Shown here piece by piece: positions 25,929-35,057 of a DNA stretch of 64,000 nucleotides. Below the pieces are notes generated by a model that had not been told where the DNA came from, searched no databases, and saw only the letters and a list, made by a program, of their open reading frames with translations. The position numbers were made by a program, and so were the translations under genes. The stretch comes from Hyphomicrobiales bacterium (GTDB taxonomy: Bacteria; Pseudomonadota; Alphaproteobacteria; Rhizobiales; Xanthobacteraceae). Numbering within the stretch: the stretch's first letter is position 1; every line of letters begins with the position of its first letter. The DNA is taken from contig PNAI01000032.1 in assembly GCA_003169835.1 (NCBI GenBank), positions 62,001-126,000 on the forward strand, read 5' to 3'.

Positions 25929-26760
25929 CGCTGAATCCATTCTTGCAGTTGAGCATCTGACGATGCACTTCGGCGGCTTGGTCGCAGTCGATAATTTCAG
26001 CTTTGCCGCACGGCGCGGCGAGGTCACCGCCCTCATCGGACCCAACGGCGCGGGCAAGACCACAGTGTTCAACTGCGTCACGGGTTTTTACAAGCCGACG
26101 GTGGGCATGATCCGGCTGCTGCATCCCGATGGCCGTGAATTTCTACTTGAACGGCTGTTGGATTTTCGCATCACCAAGCTCGCGCGCGTCGCGCGCACGT
26201 TTCAGAATATCCGCCTGTTCCCGGGCATGACGGTGCTCGAAAACCTGGTGGTGGCGCAGCACAATCCGCTGATGGTGGCCTCCGGCTTTTCGATCGCCGG
26301 CCTGTTTGGCCTGAAATCCTATGCGCAGGCCGAAAAAGCGGCGATCGACAAGGCGCGCTATTGGCTCGATCGCACCGGGTTGCTTGCGCGCGCCGACGAC
26401 AATGCGGGACAGCTGGCCTACGGCGAGCAGCGCCGGCTCGAGATCGTGCGTGCCATGTGCACCGACCCCGTGCTGCTCTGTCTCGATGAACCTGCGGCCG
26501 GATTGAACGCGAATGAAAGCGCCGACCTCAACAAGCTGCTGCTGTTCATTCGCGCCGAGCATGGCACCTCGATCGTGCTGATCGAGCATGACATGTCGGT
26601 GGTGATGGAAATATCCGATCATATCGTGGTGCTCGACTACGGGCTAAAGATTGCCGACGGCACGCCGTCGGATATCCGCAATGATCCAAAGGTGATTGCC
26701 GCCTACCTTGGACATGAAGACGACGCGACGGAGCTCAGTGGGGCGGGGGCCAGGCCATGA
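25918..26760 (+). CDS. livG: Branched-chain amino acid ABC transporter ATP-binding protein, LivG type
   Basis: 280-aa cytoplasmic ATPase. Walker A is 'IGPNGAGKTTVFNC', the ABC signature is atypical as 'AGQLAYGEQRRLEI' (usual for LivG), Walker B is 'VLLCLDEPAAGLN', and the switch His lies in 'VLIEHDMSVVM'. The ATG at 25918 lies inside the end of livM. It overlaps livF by four bases (ATGA). Confidence 0.95.
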   Translation: MGDNAESILAVEHLTMHFGGLVAVDNFSFAARRGEVTALIGPNGAGKTTVFNCVTGFYKPTVGMIRLLHPDGREFLLERLLDFRITKLARVARTFQNIRLFPGMTVLENLVVAQHNPLMVASGFSIAGLFGLKSYAQAEKAAIDKARYWLDRTGLLARADDNAGQLAYGEQRRLEIVRAMCTDPVLLCLDEPAAGLNANESADLNKLLLFIRAEHGTSIVLIEHDMSVVMEISDHIVVLDYGLKIADGTPSDIRNDPKVIAAYLGHEDDATELSGAGARP

Positions 26761-27482
26761 CCGAACCCCTGCTCGCGATCCGTGGCGTCAAATCGTTCTA
26801 CGGCAACATCATGGCGCTCAAGGGTATCGATCTGCACGTGAATGAAGGTGAGATTGTCACGCTGATCGGCGCGAACGGCGCCGGAAAATCCACCTTGATG
26901 ATGACGATTTTTGGAACGCCGCAAGCGCGCGAAGGCGCGGTCATTTTCGACGGCCGCAATATTACGCGTCTGCCGCCACACGAAATCGCAAAACTGCGAA
27001 TTGCGCAATCTCCAGAAGGCCGCCGCATTTTCAGCCGCATGACGGTGCTGGAAAACCTGCAGATGGGCGCCGCAATTGCGGACCCGAAATATTTCGCCGA
27101 CGATCTTGCACGCATCTGTGAACTGTTTCCGCGGCTGGAAAAGCGGATGAACCAGCGCGGCGGGACGCTTTCTGGCGGTGAACAGCAGATGCTCGCGATC
27201 GGGCGGGCTTTGATGAGCAGGCCGCGCCTGATCCTGCTCGATGAGCCCTCGCTCGGTCTTGCTCCATTGCTGGCCAAACAGATTTTCGCTGCGATCCGCG
27301 TACTCAACGAGCGCGATCGGCTCACGGTTTTTCTGGTCGAGCAAAATGCCTTCCGCGCGCTCAAGCTCGCGCACCGAGGTTATGTGATCGTCAACGGGTT
27401 GATCACGCTTGCGGGGAGCGGAGCCGAGCTGCTCCAACGGCCGGAAATACGCGCGGCCTATCTCGAAGCCGGACGGCATTAA
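26757..27482 (+). CDS. livF: Branched-chain amino acid ABC transporter ATP-binding protein, LivF type
   Basis: 241-aa ATPase. 'IRGVKSFYGNIMALKGIDLH', Walker A 'IGANGAGKSTLMMT', signature 'LSGGEQQMLAIGRAL', Walker B 'LILLDEPSLGLAP', and switch 'VFLVEQNAFRALK' are all intact. LivF is shorter than LivG by its usual loop. The start overlaps the livG stop. Confidence 0.95.
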   Translation: MTEPLLAIRGVKSFYGNIMALKGIDLHVNEGEIVTLIGANGAGKSTLMMTIFGTPQAREGAVIFDGRNITRLPPHEIAKLRIAQSPEGRRIFSRMTVLENLQMGAAIADPKYFADDLARICELFPRLEKRMNQRGGTLSGGEQQMLAIGRALMSRPRLILLDEPSLGLAPLLAKQIFAAIRVLNERDRLTVFLVEQNAFRALKLAHRGYVIVNGLITLAGSGAELLQRPEIRAAYLEAGRH

Positions 27483-27492
27483 AGGAAGCGCG

Positions 27493-27879
27493 ATGGGCGG
27501 ATTTTACACCGATGAATCTCTTTTGCAGATCGCGCTCGTGACCGGCGTGATCGGCGGCGGCGCAGCGGCGCTCTCCGGCCGCGCAATCGCCAGCACGTGG
27601 CGGCCATATGGGCACGTCGTCGGCTACATGATGATTTTGGGCGCCGCCGTGCGTTTCGTGCATTTTTCGCTGTTCGAGGGAACGTTTTTGTCGTTCCCAT
27701 CGTACACCGCCGACACGCTCTATCTGGTGCTGGTTGGCTGTGCGGCTTGGAGAATAACTAAGACTAGTCAAATGGTTAGACAGTATGATTGGCTTTATGA
27801 GCGCGAGGCTCTCCTGACCTGGCGCGATCGTCCGCCAAAGGAGGCAGATGCCGGCGGAACGAAGGCAACACCGGTATAA
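27493..27879 (+). CDS. DUF6867 membrane protein embedded in the LIV operon
   Basis: 128 aa with three hydrophobic segments: 'LLQIALVTGVIGGGAAALSG', 'GHVVGYMMILGAAVRFVHFS' and 'DTLYLVLVGCAAWRI'. A conserved soluble end follows with 'QMVRQYDWLYEREALLTWR'. I recognise it as the DUF6867 type found with LivFGHM-like transporters in Hyphomicrobiales. It begins ten bases after livF, with AAAGGAAG before the ATG, and precedes the binding protein, so it is part of the operon. It may be an accessory membrane subunit; function is not established. Confidence 0.8.
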   Translation: MGGFYTDESLLQIALVTGVIGGGAAALSGRAIASTWRPYGHVVGYMMILGAAVRFVHFSLFEGTFLSFPSYTADTLYLVLVGCAAWRITKTSQMVRQYDWLYEREALLTWRDRPPKEADAGGTKATPV

Positions 27880-27974
27880 GTTTCGCGAGAAATCGGTGAA
27901 AATGTCGCCTGGACGATTTGCGCGCCGGTTGCGACTATAGGGGTCGTAACGGGTGCGCTATCAAGGAGAACAGC

Positions 27975-29096
27975 ATGAACAGGCTGTGGCAGTTTGGACT
28001 CGCGCTGGCGACGAGCGTGGTGCTCTTCGGCGCGGCGTCCGCACAGGATATCGTGGTCGGAGTCGCCGGGCCGATGACCGGCAACGAGGGAAGTTTCGGA
28101 CGGCAATTGCGAAACGGCGCTGAACAGGCCATCGCCGATCTCAATGCGGCAGGCGGTTTGCTGGGCAAGAAACTCAAGCTTGAGATCGGCGACGATGCCT
28201 GCGATCCCAAGCAAGCGAAGTCGATTGGCGAAAAGTTCGCCAGCATGAAGCTACCGTTCGTGGCCGGCCATTATTGTTCGTCGTCGTCGATCCCGGCATC
28301 CGAAGCCTATGCCGAGGGCAACGTACTGCAGATCACGCCAGCCTCAACCAACCCGACTTTCACCGAGCGCGGCATGTGGAACGTGTTCCGGGTGTGCGGC
28401 CGCGACGACCAGCAGGGTACGTTCATCGCCGGCTATCTGCTCAAGCACTACAAGACCAAGAACATCGCAATCGTCAATGACAAGAGCACTTACGGCGCGG
28501 GCCTCGCGACCGAAGTGAAAAAAGCGCTCAACGCGGGCGGCGTCAAAGAGAAGCTTAACGACTCCTACAATAAGGGCGACAACGATTTTGCAGCGCTTGC
28601 TTCCAAGCTCAAGCGCGACAAGATCGACATCATCTTTGTCGGTGGCTACCATAAAGAAGCCGGCCAGATTTTGCGCCAAATGCGAAGTCAGGGATTAAAG
28701 ACCGTGCTGATCGCCGGCGACTCGCTCGCCGATAAGGAATACGCGTCGATCACCGGCCCGGCCGGCGAAGGCACGCTGTTCACCTTCGGCCCCGATCCGC
28801 GCAAGAAACCGACGGCTGCTGCGATCGTGCAGAAGTTCAAGGAAAAGGGCGTCGATCCGGAAGGCTATACGCTCTACACCTACGCAGCGTTCCAGATCTG
28901 GTCGCAGGCGGTAACGAAGGCCGGAACGACCGAACCGAAGAAAGTGGCCGAGATCATCCGAGCGGGGAAATGGAACACAGTGCTGGGCACCATCTCCTAC
29001 GACAAGAAGGGCGACATCACCGTGATCGATTGGTCGATCTTCAAGTGGGACAACAAAGGTGGCTACAACGAATTGACCGCCGACTCGCGTACGTAG
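27975..29096 (+). CDS. Branched-chain amino acid ABC transporter substrate-binding protein
   Basis: 373-aa periplasmic LivJ/LivK-like protein. A signal peptide ends at 'FGAASAQ', followed by 'IVVGVAGPMTGNEGSFGRQL', 'AIADLNAAGGLLGKKLKLEI', 'GHYCSSSSIPASEAY' and 'IDIIFVGGYHKEAGQILRQM'. This is the type I periplasmic fold with the Ser/Thr ligand-contact loops. AAGGAG precedes the ATG. It closes the operon, and a terminator follows 21 bases after the stop. The true ligand could be another amino acid or amide. Confidence 0.93.
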   Translation: MNRLWQFGLALATSVVLFGAASAQDIVVGVAGPMTGNEGSFGRQLRNGAEQAIADLNAAGGLLGKKLKLEIGDDACDPKQAKSIGEKFASMKLPFVAGHYCSSSSIPASEAYAEGNVLQITPASTNPTFTERGMWNVFRVCGRDDQQGTFIAGYLLKHYKTKNIAIVNDKSTYGAGLATEVKKALNAGGVKEKLNDSYNKGDNDFAALASKLKRDKIDIIFVGGYHKEAGQILRQMRSQGLKTVLIAGDSLADKEYASITGPAGEGTLFTFGPDPRKKPTAAAIVQKFKEKGVDPEGYTLYTYAAFQIWSQAVTKAGTTEPKKVAEIIRAGKWNTVLGTISYDKKGDITVIDWSIFKWDNKGGYNELTADSRT

Positions 29097-29117
29097 TCTC
29101 AAATTTTCACGATCAAG

Positions 29118-29147
29118 CCCGCTCCGATCATTCGGGGCGGGTTTTTT
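29118..29147 (+). terminator. Rho-independent terminator of the LIV operon
   Basis: CCCGCTCCGA pairs with TCGGGGCGGG (one mismatch or wobble) around TCAT, followed by six T. It also lies 15 bases from the convergent ccdA stop. Confidence 0.88.
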
Positions 29148-29161
29148 CATTTGGCTTTAAG

Positions 29162-29896
29162 TCAACCGATCTTCCCCAACACTGGAAAGGCTTCCAGCAG
29201 CCAGTAGCTTGCCTGTGAAACCCAGCCGGTGAGAAAGGCGAGCCCGGTCAGCACGAGCAGACCGCCCATCAGGCGCTCCACGTGCGCGATGTGGCGGCGG
29301 AAGCGAACGAGGAACGCCGCGAACGGCTCGATCGCGAAGGCTGCGAGTATGAACGGGATACCGAGCCCGAGCGAATAGACCGCCAGCAGGCCCGCGCCTT
29401 TGGCAACCGTCGCCTCGGTGGCCGCCACGGCAAGGATGGTCGCAAGGATCGGACCGATGCACGGCGTCCAACCGAACGCAAATGCCAGTCCCATGACATA
29501 GGCACCCCAGAGGCCGACTGGCTTGGCGATTTCGGCGCGCTTCTGCCGGTACAACAGGCCGATCCGCGTGAGGCCGAGAAAGTGCAGGCCCATGAGGATA
29601 ATGGCGACGCCTGCAACGGTCGCCAGCACGTCGGAATAAGCCCGCACCAGCGCGCCGACGATGCTCGCACTCGCGCCAAGCGCCACGAACACGGTGGAGA
29701 ATCCGGCAACAAACAGCAGCGCAGCCACGACCGTCTCGCGCCGGACTGCGCGTTCCGGCTCGGCATCGGTCAGGCGCTCGAACGAGGTCCCGGCGAGGTA
29801 AACCAGATAGGGCGGCACCAACGGCAGCACGCAGGGCGAAAGAAAGCTCACAAGGCCGGCGAGCAGGGCCGCAAGGATGGTGACATTCGGCGTCAT
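29162..29896 (-). CDS. ccdA: Cytochrome c biogenesis protein CcdA
   Basis: 244-aa inner-membrane thiol carrier with six hydrophobic helices that passes electrons from thioredoxin to periplasmic proteins such as CcmG/ResA. The two redox cysteines are in 'VSFLSPCVLPLVPPYLVYLA' and 'FGWTPCIGPILATILA'. The open frame extends to 30106, but the family N-terminus begins at 'MTPNVTILAALLAG' (ATG 29896). It is convergent with the LIV operon. A DsbA-like gene elsewhere in the window belongs to the same disulfide physiology. Confidence 0.93.
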   Translation of the reverse strand: MTPNVTILAALLAGLVSFLSPCVLPLVPPYLVYLAGTSFERLTDAEPERAVRRETVVAALLFVAGFSTVFVALGASASIVGALVRAYSDVLATVAGVAIILMGLHFLGLTRIGLLYRQKRAEIAKPVGLWGAYVMGLAFAFGWTPCIGPILATILAVAATEATVAKGAGLLAVYSLGLGIPFILAAFAIEPFAAFLVRFRRHIAHVERLMGGLLVLTGLAFLTGWVSQASYWLLEAFPVLGKIG

Positions 29897-30055
29897 GCCC
29901 CCTAAATGCGATGCTGGCGCGTGATATAGCAAGCCGCCGATACCTGCCATCGCCGGGATGTGATCAGCGGTGTTAACCTCGACCAGGATGAATTCAATGC
30001 CGAGCAAGCTGCCAATCGTCTTCGCCGGATAAGAGCGTGAACGAGGACTAGAGCC

Positions 30056-31051
30056 TTGAGCAACCGCAATCTCATCACCGATGTAGCGGGCGTACGCGTC
30101 GGTCATGCCGACGACGCGCGGCTTGGCTCGGGTGCGACGGTTGTGATTTTTGACCAGCCGGCCGTGGCGACCGCCGATGTCGGCGGCGGCGGACCCGGCA
30201 CGCGCGAGAGCGCACTGCTCGATCCCGCCATGACGGTCGAGCGAATTGAAGCGATCGCGATTTCAGGCGGCTCCGCCTTTGGTCTTGATACTGCCTCCGG
30301 CGTGCAGGCATGGCTCGCCGAGCAAGGCCGAGGGTTTGCAATTCGTGAAGCACGCGTGCCGATCGTGCCCGGAGCGGTCCTGTTCGATCTGCTCAATGGC
30401 GGCGACAAGGCGTGGGGCCGCTTCTCGCCCTATCGCGAGCTTGGCTATCAAGCTACGGCAAAGGCTTCGTCCGAATTTGCATTGGGCAGCGTCGGCGCGG
30501 GGCTTGGCGCGACCACCGTCAATCTCAAGGGCGGGCTCGGCTCGGCCTCGGCCACTCTGACGAACGGCGTGACCGTTGGCGCAATTGCCGCGGTCAACGC
30601 GGTGGGTAGCGTCGTCATCGGCAGCGGGCCGCATTTTTGGGCGGCGCCCTATGAACGCGGGCGCGAATTCGGCGGGCGCGGACTGCCCTCGCCACTGCCA
30701 AATGATGCGCTCACGTTTCACAGCAAGGGTCAGCCCGGCGAAAACACGACGCTCGTTGTCGTGGCGACGGACGCTGTGCTCAGCAAGGCGCAGACGCGGC
30801 GGCTTGCGGTGATGGCGCAGGACGGGCTGGCGCGCGCGATCCGTCCGGTGCACACGCCGCTTGATGGCGACATCGTGTTCGCGGCCGCGACCGGCGCGCA
30901 TCCCCTCGCCGATCCGGTGCATGCGCTTTCGGAGCTTGGTGCGCTTGCCGCCGACGTGGTGGCGCGCGCCATCGCACGCGCGATCTACGAGGCGCGCGCG
31001 CTGGCATTTGCTGGCGCGCTGCCGAGTTGGAAGGATAAGTTCGGGAGCTAG
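30056..31051 (+). CDS. P1 family peptidase (DmpA/S58-like)
   Basis: 331-aa Ntn-fold peptidase/amidase that matures by self-cleavage. Motifs are 'LITDVAGVRVGHADD', 'ATADVGGGGPGTRESALLDP', 'IEAIAISGGSAFGLDTASGV' and, at the presumed cleavage site, 'TNGVTVGAIAAVNAVGSVV', where the Thr is the likely nucleophile. The only suitable start is the TTG at 30056, with GAGG nine bases upstream; it places the N-terminus exactly as in the family. Stop overlaps that of the convergent dehydrogenase (CTAG at 31048-31051). Confidence 0.9.
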   Translation: MSNRNLITDVAGVRVGHADDARLGSGATVVIFDQPAVATADVGGGGPGTRESALLDPAMTVERIEAIAISGGSAFGLDTASGVQAWLAEQGRGFAIREARVPIVPGAVLFDLLNGGDKAWGRFSPYRELGYQATAKASSEFALGSVGAGLGATTVNLKGGLGSASATLTNGVTVGAIAAVNAVGSVVIGSGPHFWAAPYERGREFGGRGLPSPLPNDALTFHSKGQPGENTTLVVVATDAVLSKAQTRRLAVMAQDGLARAIRPVHTPLDGDIVFAAATGAHPLADPVHALSELGALAADVVARAIARAIYEARALAFAGALPSWKDKFGS

Positions 31052-32292
31052 TTAAAGCGCTCCGCGCTGTAAGGTTTTGGATCGCAGAACGGATTCGCGT
31101 TCGTCATCATTTCGGCGATGAGACGTCCGGTGGCCGGGCCAAGCGTCAGGCCCCAATGCGCATGGCCATAGGCAAGCCACAAGTCGGGTTGGCCGGGTGC
31201 GCGATCGATTACGGGGCGTGAATCGGCAAAGCATGGCCGCGACCCCAGCCAGGGCGAGAGTTCCAATGGCTGGCCGAGCGGAAATAATTTGTTGGCCACG
31301 GGCAACAACAGGTTGAATTGATGCGGCGTCGGCAGTGCGTCGCGGCGCGCGAACTCGGCACCGGTGGTGATGCGCAACCCCTGCTCCATGGGCGCCACGC
31401 AATAACCGTTCTCGACGTCGACCACAGGACGGTTGAGGCTTGTGTTGCCGCGCGGCTGAAACTGCCAGTGGTAGCCGCGCTTGACCGCAAGTGGCAGCTT
31501 GATCCCGAGCGGGCCAAGCACGTCAGGAGTCCAAGGCCCAAGCGCAACGACGGCCGCGCGCGCATCGAGTTCGCCCGCGCTGGTGTTGACGCGCCAGCCG
31601 TCAGCCGAGCGGCGCAAGGTGCGCGCGTTGCCATTGATAAAAAAACCACCGAGTTCAGCGAACCGCGCGGCATAGCTTTGCGTTACGCTAAGCGGATTGC
31701 TCACGCTTGCGGCGCCCTCCCAATGGATCGCGCGGTGAAAACCGTCCGCGAGCGCGGGCTCGATCGCGCGGGTTGCTGTGCTGTCGAGCACGCGAAACGG
31801 CAAATTGAGCTGGGTCGCAAGCTCGCGCTCGCGTTCGGTTTCCGCGAATGCCGCTTCGGTTCTGTAGATCTTCAGCCAGCCAGTCTTGCGCAGATAGCGC
31901 TCGGATTTGCTTTCCGCCATCAAGGCCTCGTGCTCGGCAAGCGCACGCGCGAACAGCGGACGCATCAGCTTTGCAAATTTCAACCGGCCATCAAGCTGCG
32001 TGTTCTGCCGGTAGGCCCAAAGCCACGGCGCGACCTGCGGGAGGAAGGACAAGTGGTAGTTCGCCTCCGGCGCCTGCTTGAGTGCGATCCGTAGCAGCGA
32101 CGTGAAGTCGGAGGGGAAGGCGTGGGGGAAGAGCGTGTTGCCCTCGATCACGCCGGCGTTGCCATAGGAGGTCGCCTCGCCCGGCCCGCGCCGGTCGACC
32201 AGCGCCACCGCAAGCCCGCGCTTTATCAAATGGAGTGCAATGGAGGTGCCGACGATGCCGGCGCCGAGCACAATCGCATCGGTCTTGGCCAT
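31048..32292 (-). CDS. FAD-dependent D-amino-acid dehydrogenase (DadA-like)
   Basis: 414-aa membrane-associated flavoenzyme that oxidises D-amino acids to keto acids. The FAD fold opens with 'AIVLGAGIVGTSIALHLIKR', then 'GEATSYGNAGVIEGNTLFPH', and the C-terminal 'YGHAHWGLTLGPATGRLIAE' is the DadA signature. No alanine racemase is adjacent. It shares the CTAG stop overlap with the convergent P1 peptidase, and a D-aminopeptidase-type role for that neighbour would fit, but this is inference. Confidence 0.88.
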   Translation of the reverse strand: MAKTDAIVLGAGIVGTSIALHLIKRGLAVALVDRRGPGEATSYGNAGVIEGNTLFPHAFPSDFTSLLRIALKQAPEANYHLSFLPQVAPWLWAYRQNTQLDGRLKFAKLMRPLFARALAEHEALMAESKSERYLRKTGWLKIYRTEAAFAETERERELATQLNLPFRVLDSTATRAIEPALADGFHRAIHWEGAASVSNPLSVTQSYAARFAELGGFFINGNARTLRRSADGWRVNTSAGELDARAAVVALGPWTPDVLGPLGIKLPLAVKRGYHWQFQPRGNTSLNRPVVDVENGYCVAPMEQGLRITTGAEFARRDALPTPHQFNLLLPVANKLFPLGQPLELSPWLGSRPCFADSRPVIDRAPGQPDLWLAYGHAHWGLTLGPATGRLIAEMMTNANPFCDPKPYSAERFN

Positions 32293-32490
32293 ATAGCTCT
32301 CTCGTAATCCTCATGGTCGACCGGTCGGGGCCGACAGATCGAAAATGAGAATCACTCCGGTTAATTATAGAAACTATGCCCTAAGCCGGTACTAACAACC
32401 CTCAACAATTCACGAGTTGTGTTGCCGCCGTGCATTGCCCCCTCGCCCGCCCCGTGTTACGCGAAAAGCGCTTAAATCCGGAGGCTCGAC

Positions 32491-33168
32491 ATGCCCCGCC
32501 CGCTCAAAGTGGCGCCTTCAATTCTTGCGGCCGACTTCGCCAAGCTTGGCGATGAGGTGCGCGCGATCGAGGCCGCGGGCGCCGATTGGATTCACGTCGA
32601 TGTGATGGATGGCCATTTCGTGCCGGTCATCTCCTTCGGTCCCGACGTGGTGAAGGCAATTCGTCCGGTGACCAAGAAGACGCTGGACGTGCATCTGATG
32701 ATTGCGCCCTGCGATCCGCATCTGGAGGCCTTCGCCAAGGCCGGCTCCGACATCATCACCGTGCATGTGGAAGCGGGCCCGCACCTGCACCGCTCGCTGC
32801 AAGCGATCCGCGCATTGGGAAAGAAAGCGGGCGTGTCGCTCAACCCGGGCACATCAGTGGACGCAATCGAGCACGTCATCGACAGCGTCGATCTCATTCT
32901 GGTGATGTCGGTCAATCCCGGATTCGGCGGCCAGGCTTTCATTCCGTCTGCAGCGGAAAAAATCCGCCGCATCAGCGCTCTAGTGGGGAGCCGGCCAATC
33001 GACATCGAGGTCGATGGCGGAATCACGCCGGAGAATGCGGCGCTGGTGACGGGCGCAGGCGCCAATGTGCTGGTCGCAGGTTCGGCCGTGTTCAAGGGTG
33101 GCAACTACAAAGCCAACATCGCGGCAATCCGGCAAGCGGCGGCGATGGCGCGTGGGGAAGCGCCGTGA
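32491..33168 (+). CDS. rpe: Ribulose-phosphate 3-epimerase
   Basis: 225-aa TIM-barrel enzyme interconverting ribulose-5-P and xylulose-5-P in the pentose phosphate and Calvin pathways. Signatures: '[20 protein letters not shown]', '[20 protein letters not shown]', '[17 protein letters not shown]', '[18 protein letters not shown]', and '[16 protein letters not shown]'. All metal and catalytic residues (His, Asp, Asp) are present. CCGGAGG lies seven bases before the ATG. It overlaps purB by four bases. Confidence 0.97.
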   Translation: MPRPLKVAPSILAADFAKLGDEVRAIEAAGADWIHVDVMDGHFVPVISFGPDVVKAIRPVTKKTLDVHLMIAPCDPHLEAFAKAGSDIITVHVEAGPHLHRSLQAIRALGKKAGVSLNPGTSVDAIEHVIDSVDLILVMSVNPGFGGQAFIPSAAEKIRRISALVGSRPIDIEVDGGITPENAALVTGAGANVLVAGSAVFKGGNYKANIAAIRQAAAMARGEAP

Positions 33169-34475
33169 GCATTCCTCGCTACTCCCGCCCCGAGATGACC
33201 GCGATCTGGGCGCCGGAGACGCGCTTTCGCATCTGGTTCGAGATCGAGGCGCACGCCGCCGATGCCATGGCCGAACTGGGCATCATCCCGAAGGCCGCGG
33301 CGAAGATAATCTGGGACAAAGGTAAAAAAGCGAAATTCGATATCGCGCGCATCGATGCGATCGAGCGCGAGGTCAAACATGATGTCATCGCGTTCCTGAC
33401 GCATCTTTCGGAAATCGTGGGACCCGAGGCGCGTTTCATGCACTCGGGCATGACGTCGTCGGACGTGCTCGACACCTGCTTCAATGTGCAGCTGGTGCGC
33501 GCCGCCGATCTGCTGATCGCGGACACCGACAAGCTGCTTAAAGGCCTCAAGCGCCGCGCGTTCGAATACAAGAAGACCCCTACCATCGGCCGCTCGCACG
33601 GCATCCATGCGGAGCCGACCACGTTCGGGCTCAAGCTTGCGTCGGCTTATGCCGAGTTTTCGCGCGCGCGCGAGCGCCTTGTGGCAGCGCGCCGGGAAGT
33701 CGCCACTTGCGCGATCTCCGGCGCGGTCGGCACATTCGCGCAGGTCGATCCGCGGGTAGAGGCGCATGTTGCCAAGGAAATGGGGCTTAGCGTCGAGCCG
33801 GTATCCACGCAAATTATTCCGCGCGACCGTCACGCCATGTATTTCGCGACGCTCGGCGTCATCGCCGCTTCGGTCGAGCGGCTGGCGACCGAGATCAGGC
33901 ATCTACAGCGCACGGAAGTGCTGGAGGCGGAGGAGTTCTTTTCGGCAGGGCAGAAAGGTTCTTCCGCGATGCCGCACAAGCGCAATCCGGTGCTGTCCGA
34001 AAACCTCACCGGCCTCGCCCGCGTGGTGCGCGCCTATGTGACGCCGGCGCTCGAGAACGTAGTGCTCTGGCACGAGCGCGATATTTCGCATTCATCGGTG
34101 GAGCGCGTGATTGGTCCCGATGCTACGGTGACGCTCGACTTCGCGCTCAACCGGTTGGCGGGCGTGATCGACAAGCTCGTGGTGTACCCGAAGACCATGC
34201 GCAAGAATCTCGACCGGCTGGACGGGCTCGTGCATTCACAACGGGTGCTGATTGCGCTGACGCAAAAAGGCATGGCGCGCGAGGACGCGTATCGCGCGGT
34301 GCAGAAGAGCGCCATGAAGGTGTGGCGTGGAGAGGCTAATTTTCTATCGCTCTTGAAAGCCGATCCCAAGGTACGAAAGCACCTCACGCCAAAAGAGATC
34401 GAGGCCAATTTCGACCTTGGCTACCATTTCAAGCATGTCGATACGGTTTTCAAGCGCGTGTTCGGCAAGACGTGA
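33165..34475 (+). CDS. purB: Adenylosuccinate lyase
   Basis: 436-aa homotetrameric lyase of purine synthesis (SAICAR to AICAR, adenylosuccinate to AMP). It starts at a GTG overlapping the rpe stop (GTGA); the longer open frame through rpe is out of frame with that gene and is not real. Signatures: '[20 protein letters not shown]', '[10 protein letters not shown]', '[18 protein letters not shown]', and '[20 protein letters not shown]' with the catalytic serine loop. Confidence 0.97.
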   Translation: MSIPRYSRPEMTAIWAPETRFRIWFEIEAHAADAMAELGIIPKAAAKIIWDKGKKAKFDIARIDAIEREVKHDVIAFLTHLSEIVGPEARFMHSGMTSSDVLDTCFNVQLVRAADLLIADTDKLLKGLKRRAFEYKKTPTIGRSHGIHAEPTTFGLKLASAYAEFSRARERLVAARREVATCAISGAVGTFAQVDPRVEAHVAKEMGLSVEPVSTQIIPRDRHAMYFATLGVIAASVERLATEIRHLQRTEVLEAEEFFSAGQKGSSAMPHKRNPVLSENLTGLARVVRAYVTPALENVVLWHERDISHSSVERVIGPDATVTLDFALNRLAGVIDKLVVYPKTMRKNLDRLDGLVHSQRVLIALTQKGMAREDAYRAVQKSAMKVWRGEANFLSLLKADPKVRKHLTPKEIEANFDLGYHFKHVDTVFKRVFGKT

Positions 34476-34501
34476 TTGGTCTGAGAATGCCGATCGCGGA
34501 T

Positions 34502-34903
34502 TTATAGAACGGTTGCCACCACGGGCAACGGCGTTTCGGCTTCCTCTTGCGCGAACATCAAGCCTTGCGGACCGGAGAAAAAGCGACCGGCGAGTGAGCG
34601 CTGCAACGGTCCATTGAGCACATCGATATCGACTGAGAATTCACATCGATAGGCGCGCTGCTCGACCGTGCGCGCGCAGAGGTGTTTTTGGAATGTGCGC
34701 ACTTCGAAGCGATCGGTGCGGTTCAACCGAATGGCGTCAGCCGCCTGCGGCCCGCCGCTTTCGGTCACGAAAGCGATTGTATTGCGCACCTGCTTCGCCA
34801 GAGTCTGTTCGAATGCTCCGCGCATTTGCGCTTCGTTCGGCTCATCGGTGAGTTCGCCTGCAACGGCGCCCATCACGATCAGCGGGACCATCAGCACTTT
34901 CAT
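34502..34903 (-). CDS. Secreted hypothetical protein
   Basis: 133 aa. A short N-terminal hydrophobic segment (about 1-16) could be a signal peptide. The mature part has 'MRGAFEQTLAKQVRNTIAFV', a basic central part with two cysteines ('HLCARTVEQRAYRCEFSVDI'), and 'QRSLAGRFFSGPQGLMFAQE'. No family recognised with confidence. It lies tail to tail with purB. Codon usage is that of the neighbours. Confidence 0.65.
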   Translation of the reverse strand: MKVLMVPLIVMGAVAGELTDEPNEAQMRGAFEQTLAKQVRNTIAFVTESGGPQAADAIRLNRTDRFEVRTFQKHLCARTVEQRAYRCEFSVDIDVLNGPLQRSLAGRFFSGPQGLMFAQEEAETPLPVVATVL

Positions 34904-34999
34904 CGCAATCCTCGTCGCATCTCAAGAACGCGCAAGGATACACGCAGACCTTTTGCAGCCGCGTTCGTTCAATCAGCCAAATTTTATACAACATGCTAA

Positions 35000-35045
35000 C
35001 CGGTCAGGAGAGAACCGGCCGGGAGGCCCTTCGGCCTCCCGTTTT
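35000..35045 (+). ncRNA. Candidate small RNA with two hairpins and terminator
   Basis: On the plus strand CCGGT...ACCGG (near 35000-35018, loop CAGGAGAGA) is followed at once by GGGAGGCC-CTTC-GGCCTCCC (35021-35040) and GTTTT. The second stem is a textbook terminator in the plus direction, yet no plus-strand gene lies upstream (the nearest, purB, ends at 34475 behind a minus-strand gene). A short RNA starting near 34995 would fit; a weak TATACA lies at 34985-34990. The 5' end is a guess. Confidence 0.35.
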
Positions 35046-35057
35046 GGCAACGAGTCG

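Noticed and set aside
32586-33164. N-terminal extension of purB through rpe
   Set aside because: The frame is open by chance inside rpe; the purB family starts at the GTG overlapping the rpe stop.
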